Shown piece after piece: positions 47,666-57,986 of a stretch of DNA of 64,000 nt. The notes beneath the pieces were generated by a model that saw only the letters and a list, made by a program, of their open reading frames with translations, was not told the origin of the DNA and made no database searches. The stretch lies in the NCBI RefSeq assembly GCF_020171745.1, contig NZ_JAIVAH010000023.1, forward strand, positions 62,001 through 126,000, written 5' to 3'. How positions within the stretch are numbered: position 1 is the stretch's first letter; each line of letters begins with the position of its first letter. The position numbers and the translations under genes are program-made. The stretch comes from Prescottella equi. Its GTDB lineage: Bacteria; Actinomycetota; Actinomycetes; Mycobacteriales; Mycobacteriaceae.

Positions 47666-48706
47666 ATGGCACCACAGGCACACGACCGCGACAAGGCACT
47701 CGAACTGGCGCTGGCTCAGATCGACAAGAGCTTCGGCAAGGGTTCGGTGATGCGTCTGGGTGAAGAGGCCCGTCAGCCCATCGCCGTGATCCCCACCGGA
47801 TCGATCGCGCTGGACGTGGCGCTCGGTATCGGCGGACTGCCGCGCGGTCGCGTCGTCGAGATCTACGGCCCGGAATCCTCGGGTAAGACGACGGTTGCGC
47901 TCCACGCGGTCGCGAACGCGCAGGCCGCCGGCGGCGTCGCGGCCTTCATCGACGCCGAGCACGCGCTCGATCCGGAGTACGCCCGCAAGCTGGGTGTCGA
48001 CACCGATGCGCTGCTGGTCTCGCAGCCCGACACCGGTGAGCAGGCCCTCGAGATCGCGGACATGCTGATCCGTTCCGGCGCCCTCGACATCATCGTGATC
48101 GACTCGGTCGCCGCGCTCGTGCCGCGCGCCGAGATCGAGGGCGAGATGGGCGACAGTCACGTCGGTCTGCAGGCCCGCCTCATGAGCCAGGCGCTGCGCA
48201 AGATGACCGGTGCCCTCAACAACTCGGGCACCACCGCGATCTTCATCAACCAGCTTCGCGAGAAGATCGGCGTCATGTTCGGCTCGCCCGAGACCACGAC
48301 CGGTGGTAAGGCGCTCAAGTTCTACTCCTCGGTCCGCCTCGACGTCCGTCGTATCGAGACCCTCAAGGACGGCACCGACGCGGTCGGTAACCGCACCCGC
48401 GTCAAGGTCGTCAAGAACAAGGTGTCGCCGCCGTTCAAGCAGGCCGAGTTCGACATCCTCTACGGCCAGGGCATCAGCAAGGAGGGCTCGCTGATCGACA
48501 TGGGTGTCGAGCACGGGTTCATCCGCAAGTCGGGCTCCTGGTACACGTACGAGGGCGATCAGCTGGGCCAGGGCAAGGAGAACGCCCGCAAGTTCCTGCT
48601 CGAGAACACCGACATTCGCGACGAGATCGAGAAGAAGATCAAGGAGAAGCTCGGCATCGGCGCGGTTCTGACCGCCGACGAGTCCGACGAGTCGGCCGAC
48701 TTCTAG
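47666..48706 (+). CDS. recA: Recombinase A
   Basis: A 346-residue RecA: strand exchange and LexA co-protease. Walker [10 protein letters not shown] lies near residue 71, followed by [18 protein letters not shown] and the [24 protein letters not shown]-binding loop region (here within residues 195-215). The acidic C-terminus ends DESDESADF. There is no intein, in contrast to M. tuberculosis. ATG 47666 follows AAAGGGGA. recX follows after a hairpin. Confidence 0.98.
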   Translation: MAPQAHDRDKALELALAQIDKSFGKGSVMRLGEEARQPIAVIPTGSIALDVALGIGGLPRGRVVEIYGPESSGKTTVALHAVANAQAAGGVAAFIDAEHALDPEYARKLGVDTDALLVSQPDTGEQALEIADMLIRSGALDIIVIDSVAALVPRAEIEGEMGDSHVGLQARLMSQALRKMTGALNNSGTTAIFINQLREKIGVMFGSPETTTGGKALKFYSSVRLDVRRIETLKDGTDAVGNRTRVKVVKNKVSPPFKQAEFDILYGQGISKEGSLIDMGVEHGFIRKSGSWYTYEGDQLGQGKENARKFLLENTDIRDEIEKKIKEKLGIGAVLTADESDESADF

Positions 48707-48720
48707 GCCCTGGGTAGCAG

Positions 48721-48757
48721 TCTCAGCCCCGGCCGGACTCTACGGTCGGGGCCGAGA
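48721..48757 (+). terminator. Hairpin between recA and recX
   Basis: Arms 48721-48735 and 48743-48757 pair over 15 positions with one mismatch and one G-U, loop 7 nt, no U-tract. It probably gives partial termination that keeps recX below recA. Confidence 0.65.
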
Positions 48758-48770
48758 CGAACCATCAGCC

Positions 48771-49433
48771 ATGAGTGACGACTACAGCCACGACGACAAC
48801 AGTCACTACGACCGGTACGGCAGCGACGACGTCACCACCGGCCGGCGCCGTGCCTCGAACCGGGGGCGCGGACGGCCGGTCGGGGAGAACGGTGAACCGT
48901 TCGAGTTGAAGGGCAGCCCGGAGACGCTCGCGGCCCGGGCCAAGGACGTGTGCCTGCGGCTGCTCACCGACCGCGCCCGCAGCCGCGCGGAACTCGACCA
49001 GAAGCTCGAGCAGAAGGGCTACCCGCGGGCGGTGATCGACACCGTCCTCGACCGGCTCGCCGAGGTCCGGCTCGTCGACGACGCGGCCTTCGCCGAGCAG
49101 TGGGTCCATTCTCGCCACACCTACTCCGGCAAGGGGCGTCGCGCGCTCGCAACCGAACTGCGCCGCAAGGGGATCGACCAGCAGACCTCCACCGAGGCGC
49201 TCGCGCAGATCAGTGCCGACGATGAGCACGAGCGGGCCGCCGAACTGGTGCGCAAGAAGCTGGTTCGAACGACGTCGGCGGACATCGCCGACCGCGACGA
49301 CCGGGAAAAATTGATGCGGCGACTGGTCGGCATGCTTGCCCGGCGCGGGTATCCGGCGGGTCTGTCTTTCGCGGTCGTCAAAGCTGAACTCGCGAATCTC
49401 GGAGCCGACACCGAAGGTCTCACGGGGGACTGA
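48771..49433 (+). CDS. recX: Regulatory protein RecX
   Basis: A 220-residue RecA inhibitor made of three-helix repeats: CLRLLTDRARSRAELDQKL, RLVDDAAFAEQWVHSR, LATELRRKGIDQQT and MRRLVGMLARRGYP. The N-terminal 50 residues are hydrophilic and Asp/His/Tyr/Arg-rich, longer than in many RecX proteins. It limits RecA filament growth. ATG 48771 follows the recA-recX hairpin by 13 nt. Confidence 0.95.
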   Translation: MSDDYSHDDNSHYDRYGSDDVTTGRRRASNRGRGRPVGENGEPFELKGSPETLAARAKDVCLRLLTDRARSRAELDQKLEQKGYPRAVIDTVLDRLAEVRLVDDAAFAEQWVHSRHTYSGKGRRALATELRRKGIDQQTSTEALAQISADDEHERAAELVRKKLVRTTSADIADRDDREKLMRRLVGMLARRGYPAGLSFAVVKAELANLGADTEGLTGD

Positions 49434-49455
49434 GTCCCCGCGATTCTCCTGCCGA

Positions 49456-50037
49456 TCAGGGCAGGGGACCGGGTGCCCGTCTGCCGCGGCGGCCGGTCAG
49501 CCAGGCGCCCCGGACGGCCATCAGCACGACCAGTCCGATGCCCCAGCCCAGTTCGGAGAACGCCACACCGATTCCCTCCTGGCTGGTCACCCCGACACTG
49601 GCGGCGACGGTGAATGCGGTGGTGAACCCGGCCGCCGTGCCCGCCGCGGCAGCGAGGCCGCCGGAGACCGCCCAGCGGGACAGGTGGGCCGCGACGAGAC
49701 ACGCCAGCACCACCGTCACTCCGCAGGCGACCACCTGCCAGGTGGGGAACTCGGTGGGTGCGGGCAGAGCGGGTCCGCGGACGTCGCCGTTGGAGTCGGC
49801 CGACCAGCTGAGCCAGCCTGCGCAGGACAGGAATCCCAGCACGAACGCGATCAGGCCGGTCGCCCACAGTCCCAGTCGGCCGGTGCTCGTCGGCCGGGAG
49901 ATCGACGTGGTGAGGCTCGTGCGCTCCGCCCGCCAGGACGACCAGATGACGCCCGCGCCGATCGCGGTCGGCACACCCACGAAGATGACCACCGTCGTGA
50001 GGAACCGGGACCAGGAGAAGTCGAAATCGACTGTCAT
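49456..50037 (-). CDS. Conserved membrane protein, unknown function
   Basis: A 193-residue protein with about four TM segments (FLTTVVIFVGVPTAIGAG, LWATGLIAFVLGFLSCAG, VVACGVTVVLACLVAAHL, IGLVVLMAVRGAW) and a short basic tail. I recognise no family motif. TAGTCT (minus strand, 50044-50049) ends 6 nt before ATG 50037, a near-leaderless start. It is convergent with recX. Confidence 0.78.
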   Translation of the reverse strand: MTVDFDFSWSRFLTTVVIFVGVPTAIGAGVIWSSWRAERTSLTTSISRPTSTGRLGLWATGLIAFVLGFLSCAGWLSWSADSNGDVRGPALPAPTEFPTWQVVACGVTVVLACLVAAHLSRWAVSGGLAAAAGTAAGFTTAFTVAASVGVTSQEGIGVAFSELGWGIGLVVLMAVRGAWLTGRRGRRAPGPLP

Positions 50038-50056
50038 GGAGCGAGACTAACGGCGA

Positions 50057-50091
50057 AGGGCTCGCGCAGGAACGATTCCTCCGCGAGCCCT
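50057..50091 (-). terminator. Terminator of the gluABCD operon
   Basis: AGGGCTCGCG (50057-50066) pairs with CGCGAGCCCT (50082-50091). Inside it, AGGAA and TTCCT (50068-50072, 50076-50080) pair around a 3-nt loop, so the structure is a nearly continuous 15-bp stem. It begins 18 nt after the gluD stop. Confidence 0.75.
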
Positions 50092-50108
50092 CCGGGTGTG
50101 TCCGTCGA

Positions 50109-51032
50109 TCAGCGCGGTGGCCGCGACTGCACGGTGTCACTGAAATCGTCGATGCCGGGGGCGCCGTCGAGTTCGTTGGTGTCGATCGGGACGACGGCCG
50201 GGCGGCGCCCCTTCTTGCCGCCGGTGCGCAGGCGCTTCTCGAGCCACGTCGCGAACGAGGTCAGCGCGAAGTTGATGATCACCATGATCACGCCGACGAC
50301 GATCAAGGCGGCGAAGAAGTTGCGGTAGTACGACGCCGCCTGCTGGCCGCTGCGGATCAGCTCGATGTAGCCGATCTGGTAGCCGAGCGCCGAATCCTTG
50401 AGTGCGACAACCATCTGCGACACCAGGGCCGGGAGCATCGTGGTGATCGCCTGTGGCAGCAGGATCAGCCGCATCATCTGGCTCTTGCGCATACCGAGTG
50501 CGGAGGCCGCCTCCGTCTGCCCCTTGGGGAGCGAGAGGATGCCGGCCCGCAGGATCTCCGCGATGACCGAGCCGTTGTAGAGCGTCAGGCCCACCACGAC
50601 GGCGGCGAGCGCCAACTGGCTCGACGGGAAGACGCCGTACTGCGCGAACGCCTGGTAGGCGAAGATCATCAGGATCAGCACCGGGATGGCGCGGAAGAAC
50701 TCGACGAACGCGCCGCTGATCCAGCGCACCCAGCGGTGATCGGACAGCCGCCCGATGCCGAGGATCGCGCCGAGGATCAGTGCGAACACGATCGACAGCG
50801 CCGCCGCCAGCAGGGTGCCCTTGAGTCCCGGCAGCAGGTAGGTCGTCCAGGTGAAGTGGTCGAGGAACGGCGACCACTTGTCGGCCTCGAGCTGGCCGTT
50901 GTCGGCGAGCACGTTCAGCACGTACAGCGCGAGAGCGACCAGCACGATGCCGAAGCCGATCGCGATCAGCCGGTTGCGGACCCGGGCGCGCGGCCCGGGG
51001 ATGTCGAAGAGAACGCTCGACTGCTGGGTCAT
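50109..51032 (-). CDS. gluD: Glutamate/glutamine ABC transporter permease (GluD-type)
   Basis: A 307-residue HisM/GlnP-type permease: about five to six TM segments, with [20 protein letters not shown] at the start of the permease domain and the [22 protein letters not shown] ATPase-contact loop (only the [18 protein letters not shown] core is cited). A hydrophilic C-terminal tail follows. ATG 51032 overlaps the gluC stop. It is last in gluABCD, the Corynebacterium glutamicum order for glutamate uptake. Confidence 0.92.
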   Translation of the reverse strand: MTQQSSVLFDIPGPRARVRNRLIAIGFGIVLVALALYVLNVLADNGQLEADKWSPFLDHFTWTTYLLPGLKGTLLAAALSIVFALILGAILGIGRLSDHRWVRWISGAFVEFFRAIPVLILMIFAYQAFAQYGVFPSSQLALAAVVVGLTLYNGSVIAEILRAGILSLPKGQTEAASALGMRKSQMMRLILLPQAITTMLPALVSQMVVALKDSALGYQIGYIELIRSGQQAASYYRNFFAALIVVGVIMVIINFALTSFATWLEKRLRTGGKKGRRPAVVPIDTNELDGAPGIDDFSDTVQSRPPR

Positions 51033-51712
51033 CGCTTCACCGCCAGACGCTTGCCGAGGTAACCGAACAGGAACCCGACCGGCAGCGTCAGGATCATGAA
51101 GCCGATGGCGAAGATGCCGAAGACCAGGAACAACTTGTCCGCCTCGTTCTCGATCATCGTCTTCATCAGCAGGGACGCCTCGGCCACGCCGATCGCCGAC
51201 GCGATCGTGGTGTTCTTCGTCAGGGCGATCAGCACACTGCCCAGTGGCGCGATGACCGCGCGGAACGCCTGCGGCAGCACGATCATCCGGATGCCCTGGG
51301 TGAACGTCAGACCGAGCGAGCGGGCGGCCTCGGCCTGCCCGATCGGCACGGTGTTGATGCCCGACCGCAGCGACTCGCACACGAAAGCGGCGGTGTAGAC
51401 GACGAAACCGAGCACCGCGAGCCGGAAGTTGTTCTGATCGATGAACGTCGCCGAGTCCTCGGGCGCGAAGTGCACGCCCAGGTTCTGGTAGAGGCCCACC
51501 GAGCAGAACACGATGATCAGCGTCAGCGGAGTGTTGCGGAAGATGTTGACGTACCAGGTCGCGAAGATCCGCAGGATCGGCACGGGGGAGACCCGCATTG
51601 CGGCGAGGATCGTGCCCCAGATCAGGGCGCCGAGCGCCGACCAGAAGGTGAGCTGCACCGTCGTCCAGAATGCACTGACGAGCTGGTCACCGTAAGTATC
51701 GATAAGTCCCAT
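51029..51712 (-). CDS. gluC: Glutamate/glutamine ABC transporter permease (GluC-type)
   Basis: A 227-residue permease partner of GluD. It has the [17 protein letters not shown] opening, [12 protein letters not shown], and the [20 protein letters not shown] coupling loop followed by the [12 protein letters not shown] segment. ATG 51712 has a strong GGAGGAGGTGA. It lies 15 nt after gluB and overlaps gluD. Confidence 0.92.
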   Translation of the reverse strand: MGLIDTYGDQLVSAFWTTVQLTFWSALGALIWGTILAAMRVSPVPILRIFATWYVNIFRNTPLTLIIVFCSVGLYQNLGVHFAPEDSATFIDQNNFRLAVLGFVVYTAAFVCESLRSGINTVPIGQAEAARSLGLTFTQGIRMIVLPQAFRAVIAPLGSVLIALTKNTTIASAIGVAEASLLMKTMIENEADKLFLVFGIFAIGFMILTLPVGFLFGYLGKRLAVKR

Positions 51713-51727
51713 GTCACCTCCTCCGCA

Positions 51728-52573
51728 TCAGTACCGGTCGACGGTCGGCGGCGCGGGCAGCGCGTAGCCGGAGTCGCCCATGGTCTCTTCGAGTGCCCGC
51801 TGCCACGCACCGGTGGCGATCATGTCCTCGATGGCGTCGTTGATCTTCATGCGTGCTTCCGTGTCGCCCTTCGGGAGCCCGACGCCGTACAGCTCGGTGG
51901 TGAACGGCTTCCCGGCGAGCTTGAACTCGCCCGGGTACTGGGCGGAGTAGCCCGCCAGGATGATGTCGTCGGTGGTCAGCGCGTCGACCTTGCCGCGGTG
52001 CAGGGCCTCGACGCACGACGAGTAGCTGTCGAACTGCTGCAGCTGAACGCCGGGATACGACTTCTTGATCTTCTGCGCCGGCGTCGAGCCCGACACCGAG
52101 CACAGCTTCTTGCCGCCCTCGAGGGATTCGGCGCCGGTGATCGAGTCGTCGTCGGCGCGCACCAGCAGCGACTGGCCCGCGACGTAGTACGGCCCGGCGA
52201 AGTCGATGACCTTCTTGCGGTTGTCGGTGATCGAGTAGGTGCCGACGACGAAGTCCACCTCACCGTTCTTGATCAGGTTCTCGCGCTGCGCCGACGGGGC
52301 CTCACGCCACGTGATGCCGCTCTCGGGCACCCCGAGGTAGTTGGCGATGTACTTCGCGACCTCGACGTCGAAGCCGGTCATGTCCTTGTCGGGCTCGCGT
52401 AGGGCCAGACCCGGCTGGTCGTACTTGGTGCCGATCGTCAGGTGACCCTCGGCGGCGTCGGCCAGCACGTCCCGCGGTTCACTGCTTCCGCACGCGGACG
52501 CGGTCAGGACGACTGCGGTCAGGGCGGCGACGACCGCGAGCGCGCGAGGCGCTCGGATGCGTATGCGTCTCAT
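51728..52573 (-). CDS. gluB: Glutamate/polar amino-acid ABC transporter binding lipoprotein (GluB-type)
   Basis: A 281-residue periplasmic-binding-fold lipoprotein: basic signal, hydrophobic core and lipobox LTASAC with the lipidated Cys near residue 28. The SBP3 family landmarks are LTIGTKYDQPGLALRE, TGFDVEVAKYIANYLG, FVVGTYSITDNRKKVIDFAG and YYVAGQSLLV. It captures amino acid outside the membrane and delivers it to GluCD. It lies 19 nt after gluA. Confidence 0.93.
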   Translation of the reverse strand: MRRIRIRAPRALAVVAALTAVVLTASACGSSEPRDVLADAAEGHLTIGTKYDQPGLALREPDKDMTGFDVEVAKYIANYLGVPESGITWREAPSAQRENLIKNGEVDFVVGTYSITDNRKKVIDFAGPYYVAGQSLLVRADDDSITGAESLEGGKKLCSVSGSTPAQKIKKSYPGVQLQQFDSYSSCVEALHRGKVDALTTDDIILAGYSAQYPGEFKLAGKPFTTELYGVGLPKGDTEARMKINDAIEDMIATGAWQRALEETMGDSGYALPAPPTVDRY

Positions 52574-52592
52574 GATGTGTGTTCCGTCCCCG

Positions 52593-53366
<774 letters not shown>

Positions 53367-53421
53367 AACGCGTAACCCTATAGGGACTTATTACGTACCC
53401 GCTGGTCTAGCGCCTGTAGAT

Positions 53422-53459
53422 CTTGAACGATCAAGTGCTCCGATCCTTGAACGATCAAG
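53422..53459. repeat. Two exact 14-bp palindromic repeats between gluA and miaB
   Basis: CTTGAACGATCAAG occurs at 53422-53435 and again at 53446-53459, period 24. Each copy is CTTGA-ACGA-TCAAG, an inverted repeat with a 4-nt centre. The pair lies in the 166-bp divergent region and has the look of a tandem operator. Confidence 0.75.
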
Positions 53460-53519
53460 GCTCGGCGGCTCGGCGTGGGCGAACAATGTGGCCGTGACGG
53501 GCGGTTTTGCCGGGGGCCG

Positions 53520-53525
53520 TACCCT
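53520..53525 (+). promoter_or_regulatory. -10 element, leaderless start of miaB
   Basis: TACCCT ends exactly 7 nt before GTG 53533. Confidence 0.6.
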
Positions 53526-53532
53526 TGAATGC

Positions 53533-55050
53533 GTGGAGACGATCGACCAGAACGCCGGGCGCAGCTACGAGGTCCGCACCTACGGCTGTCAGATGAACGT
53601 GCACGATTCCGAGCGGCTGTCGGGTCTGCTCGAGGACGCCGGTTACACGAAGGCGGTACCGGGGGAGCAGGCCGATCTGGTCGTCTTCAACACATGCGCG
53701 GTGCGCGAGAACGCCGACAACAAGCTGTACGGCAACCTCAGCCATCTCGCGCCGGTGAAGGAGGAGCGCCCCGGCATGCAGATCGCGGTCGGCGGCTGCC
53801 TCGCGCAGAAGGACCGCGACACCGTCGTCAAGAAGGCCCCGTGGGTCGACGTCGTCTTCGGCACCCACAACATCGGATCGCTGCCCGCACTGCTCGAGCG
53901 CGCCCGACACAACGAGCAGGCCCAGGTCGAGATCCTCGAATCGCTCGAGGCGTTCCCGTCGACACTGCCGGCCAAGCGCGAGTCCGCGTACGCCGGCTGG
54001 GTGTCGATCTCCGTCGGCTGCAACAACACCTGCACCTTCTGCATCGTGCCGGCGCTGCGCGGCAAGGAGGTCGATCGCCGTCCCGGCGACATCCTCGCCG
54101 AGGTCCAGGCACTCGTGAACGAGGGCGTGCTCGAGGTGACGCTGCTGGGGCAGAACGTCAACTCGTACGGCGTCTCGTTCGCCGACCCGGAACTCCCGCG
54201 CGACCGCGGCGCGTTCGCGAAGCTGCTGAGCGCGTGCGGACAGATCGAGGGACTCGAGCGGGTGCGGTTCACGTCGCCGCATCCGGCCGAGTTCACCGAC
54301 GACGTCATCGAGGCGATGGCCACCACCCCGAACGTGTGCCCGCAGCTGCACATGCCGCTGCAGTCCGGCTCGGACCGCGTCCTCAAGGCAATGCGCCGCT
54401 CGTACCGCAGCGCCAAGTTCCTCGGGATCATCGAGAAGGTGCGTGCCGCGATGCCGCACGCCGCGATCACCACCGACATCATCGTCGGCTTCCCGGGCGA
54501 GACCGAGGAGGACTTCCAGGCCACCCTCGACGTCGTCCGGCAGGCCCGTTTCACGAGCGCGTTCACGTTCCAGTACTCCAAGCGTCCCGGCACGCCGGCC
54601 GCGGAGATGGAAGATCAGCTTCCGAAAGCCGTTGTGCAGGAACGCTACGACCGCCTCATCGCGCTCCAGGAGGAGATCACGCTCGACGAGAACCGCAAGC
54701 TCGTCGGCACCGAGGTCGAGCTGCTGGTGACCGCGGGTGACGGCCGCAAGAACGCCGAGACCGCGCGCATGAGCGGCCGGGCCCGGGACGGCCGACTGGT
54801 CCACTTCAAGCCCGAGGGCAACCTCGACGGCGATCTGCGTCCCGGCGATGTCGTCACCGTCGTCGTCACGTCGGCGGCCCCGCACCACCTCGTCGCCGAC
54901 GACACCGTCCTCACGCACCGCCGCACCCGCGCCGGTGACTCGTTCGAACGCGGAATCACCCCGAAGACTCCGCCGATCGGCGTCGGGCTGGGACTGCCCC
55001 AGGTGGGCGTCCCCGCGCCGCTGCCAACACAGATGGGATGCAACGCATGA
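53533..55050 (+). CDS. miaB: tRNA-2-methylthio-N6-dimethylallyladenosine synthase
   Basis: A 505-residue radical-SAM methylthiotransferase acting on i6A37 of tRNA. The N-terminal cluster uses Cys in [15 protein letters not shown] and GGCLAQ. The radical-SAM cluster is [12 protein letters not shown] (CxxxCxxC), and a C-terminal TRAM domain follows (about 380-450). A Pro/Gly-rich tail completes it. GTG 53533 (VETIDQNAG) is the leaderless start. It acts after MiaA, encoded 3 kb downstream. Confidence 0.96.
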   Translation: METIDQNAGRSYEVRTYGCQMNVHDSERLSGLLEDAGYTKAVPGEQADLVVFNTCAVRENADNKLYGNLSHLAPVKEERPGMQIAVGGCLAQKDRDTVVKKAPWVDVVFGTHNIGSLPALLERARHNEQAQVEILESLEAFPSTLPAKRESAYAGWVSISVGCNNTCTFCIVPALRGKEVDRRPGDILAEVQALVNEGVLEVTLLGQNVNSYGVSFADPELPRDRGAFAKLLSACGQIEGLERVRFTSPHPAEFTDDVIEAMATTPNVCPQLHMPLQSGSDRVLKAMRRSYRSAKFLGIIEKVRAAMPHAAITTDIIVGFPGETEEDFQATLDVVRQARFTSAFTFQYSKRPGTPAAEMEDQLPKAVVQERYDRLIALQEEITLDENRKLVGTEVELLVTAGDGRKNAETARMSGRARDGRLVHFKPEGNLDGDLRPGDVVTVVVTSAAPHHLVADDTVLTHRRTRAGDSFERGITPKTPPIGVGLGLPQVGVPAPLPTQMGCNA

Positions 55051-55649
55051 GCGCCAGCGGCGACGCGGCCGACCACGAGAACCGCCCGGGCGACCCGGCC
55101 CCCGACCCGATCGAGGAGTACCAGAAGGACTTCGAGGCCGCCGAGAAGAAGATCGCCGGTGAGATCGATCCCGGCATGCGCGCTGTGGTCGTCGCGGTGT
55201 GTGTTCTCGTCCTGCTGCTGTCGTTCACGTTGCCGCACACCGGTTCCGCGAACGGCTGGGACGTGCTGATCTACGCGCAGCCCGCTGTCGACGAGCACGT
55301 CAAGCTGCCGTCACGGATCTTCGTGTGGCTCGCGCTCGTGTTCGGCGGTGTGTTCTCGATCCTCGCGCTCGTCACCCGCCGCTGGGTGCTCGCGTGGATC
55401 GCCCTCGCCGGCACCGCCGTGTCCACGGTCTTCGGCATGCTCGCCATCTGGTCGCGCCAGACGCTCCCGGTGGCGGACGCATCCGGTGCCGGCCCGGGAA
55501 TCGGCCTGGTGCTGGGATGGATCACGGTCATCGTGCTCACGTTCCACTGGCTCAAGGTGGTGTGGACCCGCACCGCGATGCAGCTTGCCGCGGAGGAGGA
55601 TCGCCGCAACGCCGCCGACCAGGATCCGCACAACGACTGGACCGTCTGA
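55047..55649 (+). CDS. Conserved membrane protein (Rv2732c-like)
   Basis: A 200-residue protein with an acidic N-terminus (about 40 residues) and four TM segments ([71 protein letters not shown]). The C-terminal tail is charged. ATG 55047 overlaps the miaB stop (ATGA), giving translational coupling. The same gene follows miaB in mycobacteria. Function unknown. Confidence 0.88.
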   Translation: MSASGDAADHENRPGDPAPDPIEEYQKDFEAAEKKIAGEIDPGMRAVVVAVCVLVLLLSFTLPHTGSANGWDVLIYAQPAVDEHVKLPSRIFVWLALVFGGVFSILALVTRRWVLAWIALAGTAVSTVFGMLAIWSRQTLPVADASGAGPGIGLVLGWITVIVLTFHWLKVVWTRTAMQLAAEEDRRNAADQDPHNDWTV

Positions 55650-55674
55650 CGACGGCGATCCGATCCGGAAACGA

Positions 55675-55712
55675 GTGAGGGGTGCGACGCCGATCGGCGT
55701 CACACCCCTCAC
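55675..55712. terminator. Bidirectional terminator between convergent genes
   Basis: GTGAGGGGTG (55675-55684) pairs with CACCCCTCAC (55703-55712). Inside it is a perfect 16-nt palindrome (55686-55701), so the stem is about 18 bp with one mismatch. It sits between the ends of the membrane-protein gene and the DUF349 gene. Confidence 0.8.
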
Positions 55713-55723
55713 TGGTTCGTCAC

Positions 55724-57079
55724 TCAGCGCTCGTTGACCGCGCCCTCGGCCGCCTCGGCCCACTCACGCCACTGCTGGGCCTGAGCGAGCGCCTTCTCGG
55801 CGTCCTTGGTCTTGCCGGCGGCCGTGGCCTTCGCGGCCTGCTCCTCGAACTGCGCGACGCGCTCGCGGAACTGTGCGGCACGCGCCAGCGCCTCCGGATC
55901 GGTACGACGCCACTCGGAATCGGCGGCCTCTCGGACACGCTTCTCGATCGCGCGGAGCTTGCCTTCGAGGTCGTGCATGCGTTCGCGGGGAACCTTGCCG
56001 ATCGCGTCCCACTTCTCCTGCAGATCGCGGAGGGCCGCGCGGGCCGCATCGATGTCCTTGTCGGGGTCGATGCTCCCGGCGCTCGCGAGCAGTTCCTCCT
56101 TGGCGACCGCGTTCTCGGCGAACTCGGCGTCGCGCTCGGAGGCGGCCGCGTTGCGGGCGGCGAAGAAGACGTCCTGCGCCTCCTTGAACCGGCGCCACAG
56201 GGCGTCGTCGGCCTCCCGCGGTGCGCGTCCGGCCGCCTTCCACTCGGCGAGCAGGTCACGGAACTCGCCCGCGGTCGGACCCCACTCGGTGGAGCCGGCC
56301 AGCGCCTCGGCCTGCACCACGAGTTCTTCCTTGCGGGTCTTCGCGGTCGCGCGCTCCCGATCGAGTTCGGCGAAGTGGGTGCCGCGGCGACGATTGAAGG
56401 CCTCACGGGCCTTGGAGAACCGCTTCCACAGGGCGTCGTCGGTCTTCCGGTCGAGTCCGCGCAGCGTCTTCCACTCGTCGAGGATTTCGCGCAGGCGGTC
56501 GCCGGCGGCCTTCCACTGCGTCGACTCGGTCCCGAGCTGCTCGGCCTCGGCGGCGAGCGCCTCCTTGCGGGCCGTCTGCTCCTGGCGAGACTGGTCCTTC
56601 TCCTGCTTCGCTTGCGTCGCGGCCTGTTCGGAGCCCTCCACGATCGCGGCCAGTCGCGTGCTCAGTGCATCGATGTCACCGATGACCGTCGCGGTCGGCA
56701 GCGACTCGGCGAGCGACTCGGCGGCCGCGCGGGTCTTCTTGGGATCGCCGGCGCCCGACGCGAGGCGAGCCTCGAGCAGGCCCACCTCGGTCGCGAGATC
56801 GTCGTAGCGACGTCCGAAGTGCGCGAGGCCCTCCGCGGCGTCGCCCGCCTGCCAGGAGCCGATCTGTCGTTCACCGTCCGCGGTCTTCACCCAGGCAGTG
56901 CCGTCGTCGTCGACGCGGCCGAACAAACTCGGATCGCTCGGGGCGGCGGTGTGAGGGGCGTGCGCCGAGGCCGGACCGGGCTTGGGGGCGCCGGTCTTCG
57001 CGGCGCCGGGCTTGGCCGCGCCCGGCTTCGGGGAACCCGGCTTGGGGGTACCCGGCTTGGGTGCGTTGCTCTCGGTCAT
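55724..57079 (-). CDS. DUF349 coiled-coil protein (Rv2731-like) with KPG repeats
   Basis: A 451-residue mainly helical protein. Residues 6-35 are six pentapeptides of the form xxKPG/xxKTG ([15 protein letters not shown] and so on), a flexible basic extension. About 90-190 is coiled coil. Then come DUF349 repeats with the recurring W-KxxGxxxRxxDDxLWxRF pattern ([38 protein letters not shown]). A Glu/Ala/Lys helix closes it. Rv2731 is the homologue; its role is unknown. ATG 57079 has GAGGAGC. Confidence 0.88.
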   Translation of the reverse strand: MTESNAPKPGTPKPGSPKPGAAKPGAAKTGAPKPGPASAHAPHTAAPSDPSLFGRVDDDGTAWVKTADGERQIGSWQAGDAAEGLAHFGRRYDDLATEVGLLEARLASGAGDPKKTRAAAESLAESLPTATVIGDIDALSTRLAAIVEGSEQAATQAKQEKDQSRQEQTARKEALAAEAEQLGTESTQWKAAGDRLREILDEWKTLRGLDRKTDDALWKRFSKAREAFNRRRGTHFAELDRERATAKTRKEELVVQAEALAGSTEWGPTAGEFRDLLAEWKAAGRAPREADDALWRRFKEAQDVFFAARNAAASERDAEFAENAVAKEELLASAGSIDPDKDIDAARAALRDLQEKWDAIGKVPRERMHDLEGKLRAIEKRVREAADSEWRRTDPEALARAAQFRERVAQFEEQAAKATAAGKTKDAEKALAQAQQWREWAEAAEGAVNER

Positions 57080-57231
57080 AGCTCCTCGTCTCTGCCGCGC
57101 GTCACGGCTGCCTGATCACACTGTCGCCTCTCCACCGCACCCCTGGGGTCGGGGCCGGTGAGAGCGTGCAGCGACTGTCCACGACTATTGAAACAGGTAT
57201 GACCCTCCGAGGGCGTCACCTCGGGGTCGAC

Positions 57232-57237
57232 TACCGT
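57232..57237 (+). promoter_or_regulatory. -10 element, near-leaderless start of the dioxygenase-like gene
   Basis: TACCGT ends 8 nt before GTG 57246. A bulged hairpin at 57201-57228 lies just upstream. Confidence 0.5.
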
Positions 57238-57245
57238 GGCGCAGT

Positions 57246-57986
57246 GTGTTGACAGCCGCTGCCTTCGTGCCCTCGCCGCCACTGTTGGTTCCCCAATTGG
57301 CCGGTGCCGCAGCGTCGGAAACCGACCGGTTGCGCCGGGCTGCGCTGGATGCGGCAGGCCGCTTGGCGGACTCGTGCACCGAGTGGACGGCGATCGGTGT
57401 CGCCGAGGCCGGGCGGGGGGCGGTCGAGGTGGCCGCCGAATCGTGCGGCACGTTCCGGGGATTCGGCGTCGACGTCCGGGTGTCGCTGTCCGAGGTCGCG
57501 TCCGCCGAACCCGACCCCGAGATGCCGCTCGCGGCGCTCATTGCCGGTTGGCTGCGGGGGCGGGCCGCGCCGTCGGCCCGCGTGCGGGTACGGATCCCGG
57601 CGGCCGACACCCCGGCCGCCGAATGTGCGCGGCTGGGTGCGGAGCTGCGCGCCGAGTTCGACGCGTCCACCGCTCCGCAGGGTCTGCTCGTGATCGCGGA
57701 CGGCGCGAACACGTTGACGGACAAGGCTCCGGGCGCGTTCGACGAACGCTCCGCCGACCTGCAGACGGCGCTCGACCGGGCCCTGACTGACGGTGATCCG
57801 GCCGCGCTCGCCGCACTGGACCCGAACCTGTGCGCCGCGGTGGGACTGCCCGGACGTGCTGCGTGGCAAGTGCTTTCGGGTGTCTTCGGCGGCGCGGCCG
57901 GAGTCGAGCGACCGCGGAAGGCCGAATCGCTGTACTGTGGCGCCCCGTACGGCGTCGGCTACCACGTCGGAATGTGGCTGCCGTGA
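57246..57986 (+). CDS. Class III extradiol dioxygenase subunit B-like protein (Rv2728c-like)
   Basis: A 246-residue protein. It begins [18 protein letters not shown], like LigB-fold enzymes, has [23 protein letters not shown] in the middle and ends [17 protein letters not shown]. The fold matches the extradiol dioxygenase B subunit family, but I cannot identify a complete His/His/Glu iron site, so activity is uncertain. The miaA start overlaps its stop (GTGA), as Rv2728c precedes miaA in mycobacteria. Confidence 0.82.
   Translation: MLTAAAFVPSPPLLVPQLAGAAASETDRLRRAALDAAGRLADSCTEWTAIGVAEAGRGAVEVAAESCGTFRGFGVDVRVSLSEVASAEPDPEMPLAALIAGWLRGRAAPSARVRVRIPAADTPAAECARLGAELRAEFDASTAPQGLLVIADGANTLTDKAPGAFDERSADLQTALDRALTDGDPAALAALDPNLCAAVGLPGRAAWQVLSGVFGGAAGVERPRKAESLYCGAPYGVGYHVGMWLP

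Noticed and set aside
47666-48706. Intein in recA
   Set aside because: The gene is 346 codons with uninterrupted conserved blocks, so no intein is present.
57246-57986. Active ring-cleaving dioxygenase
   Set aside because: The fold resembles the LigB family, but I could not place a full iron-binding triad, so only a dioxygenase-like label is given.
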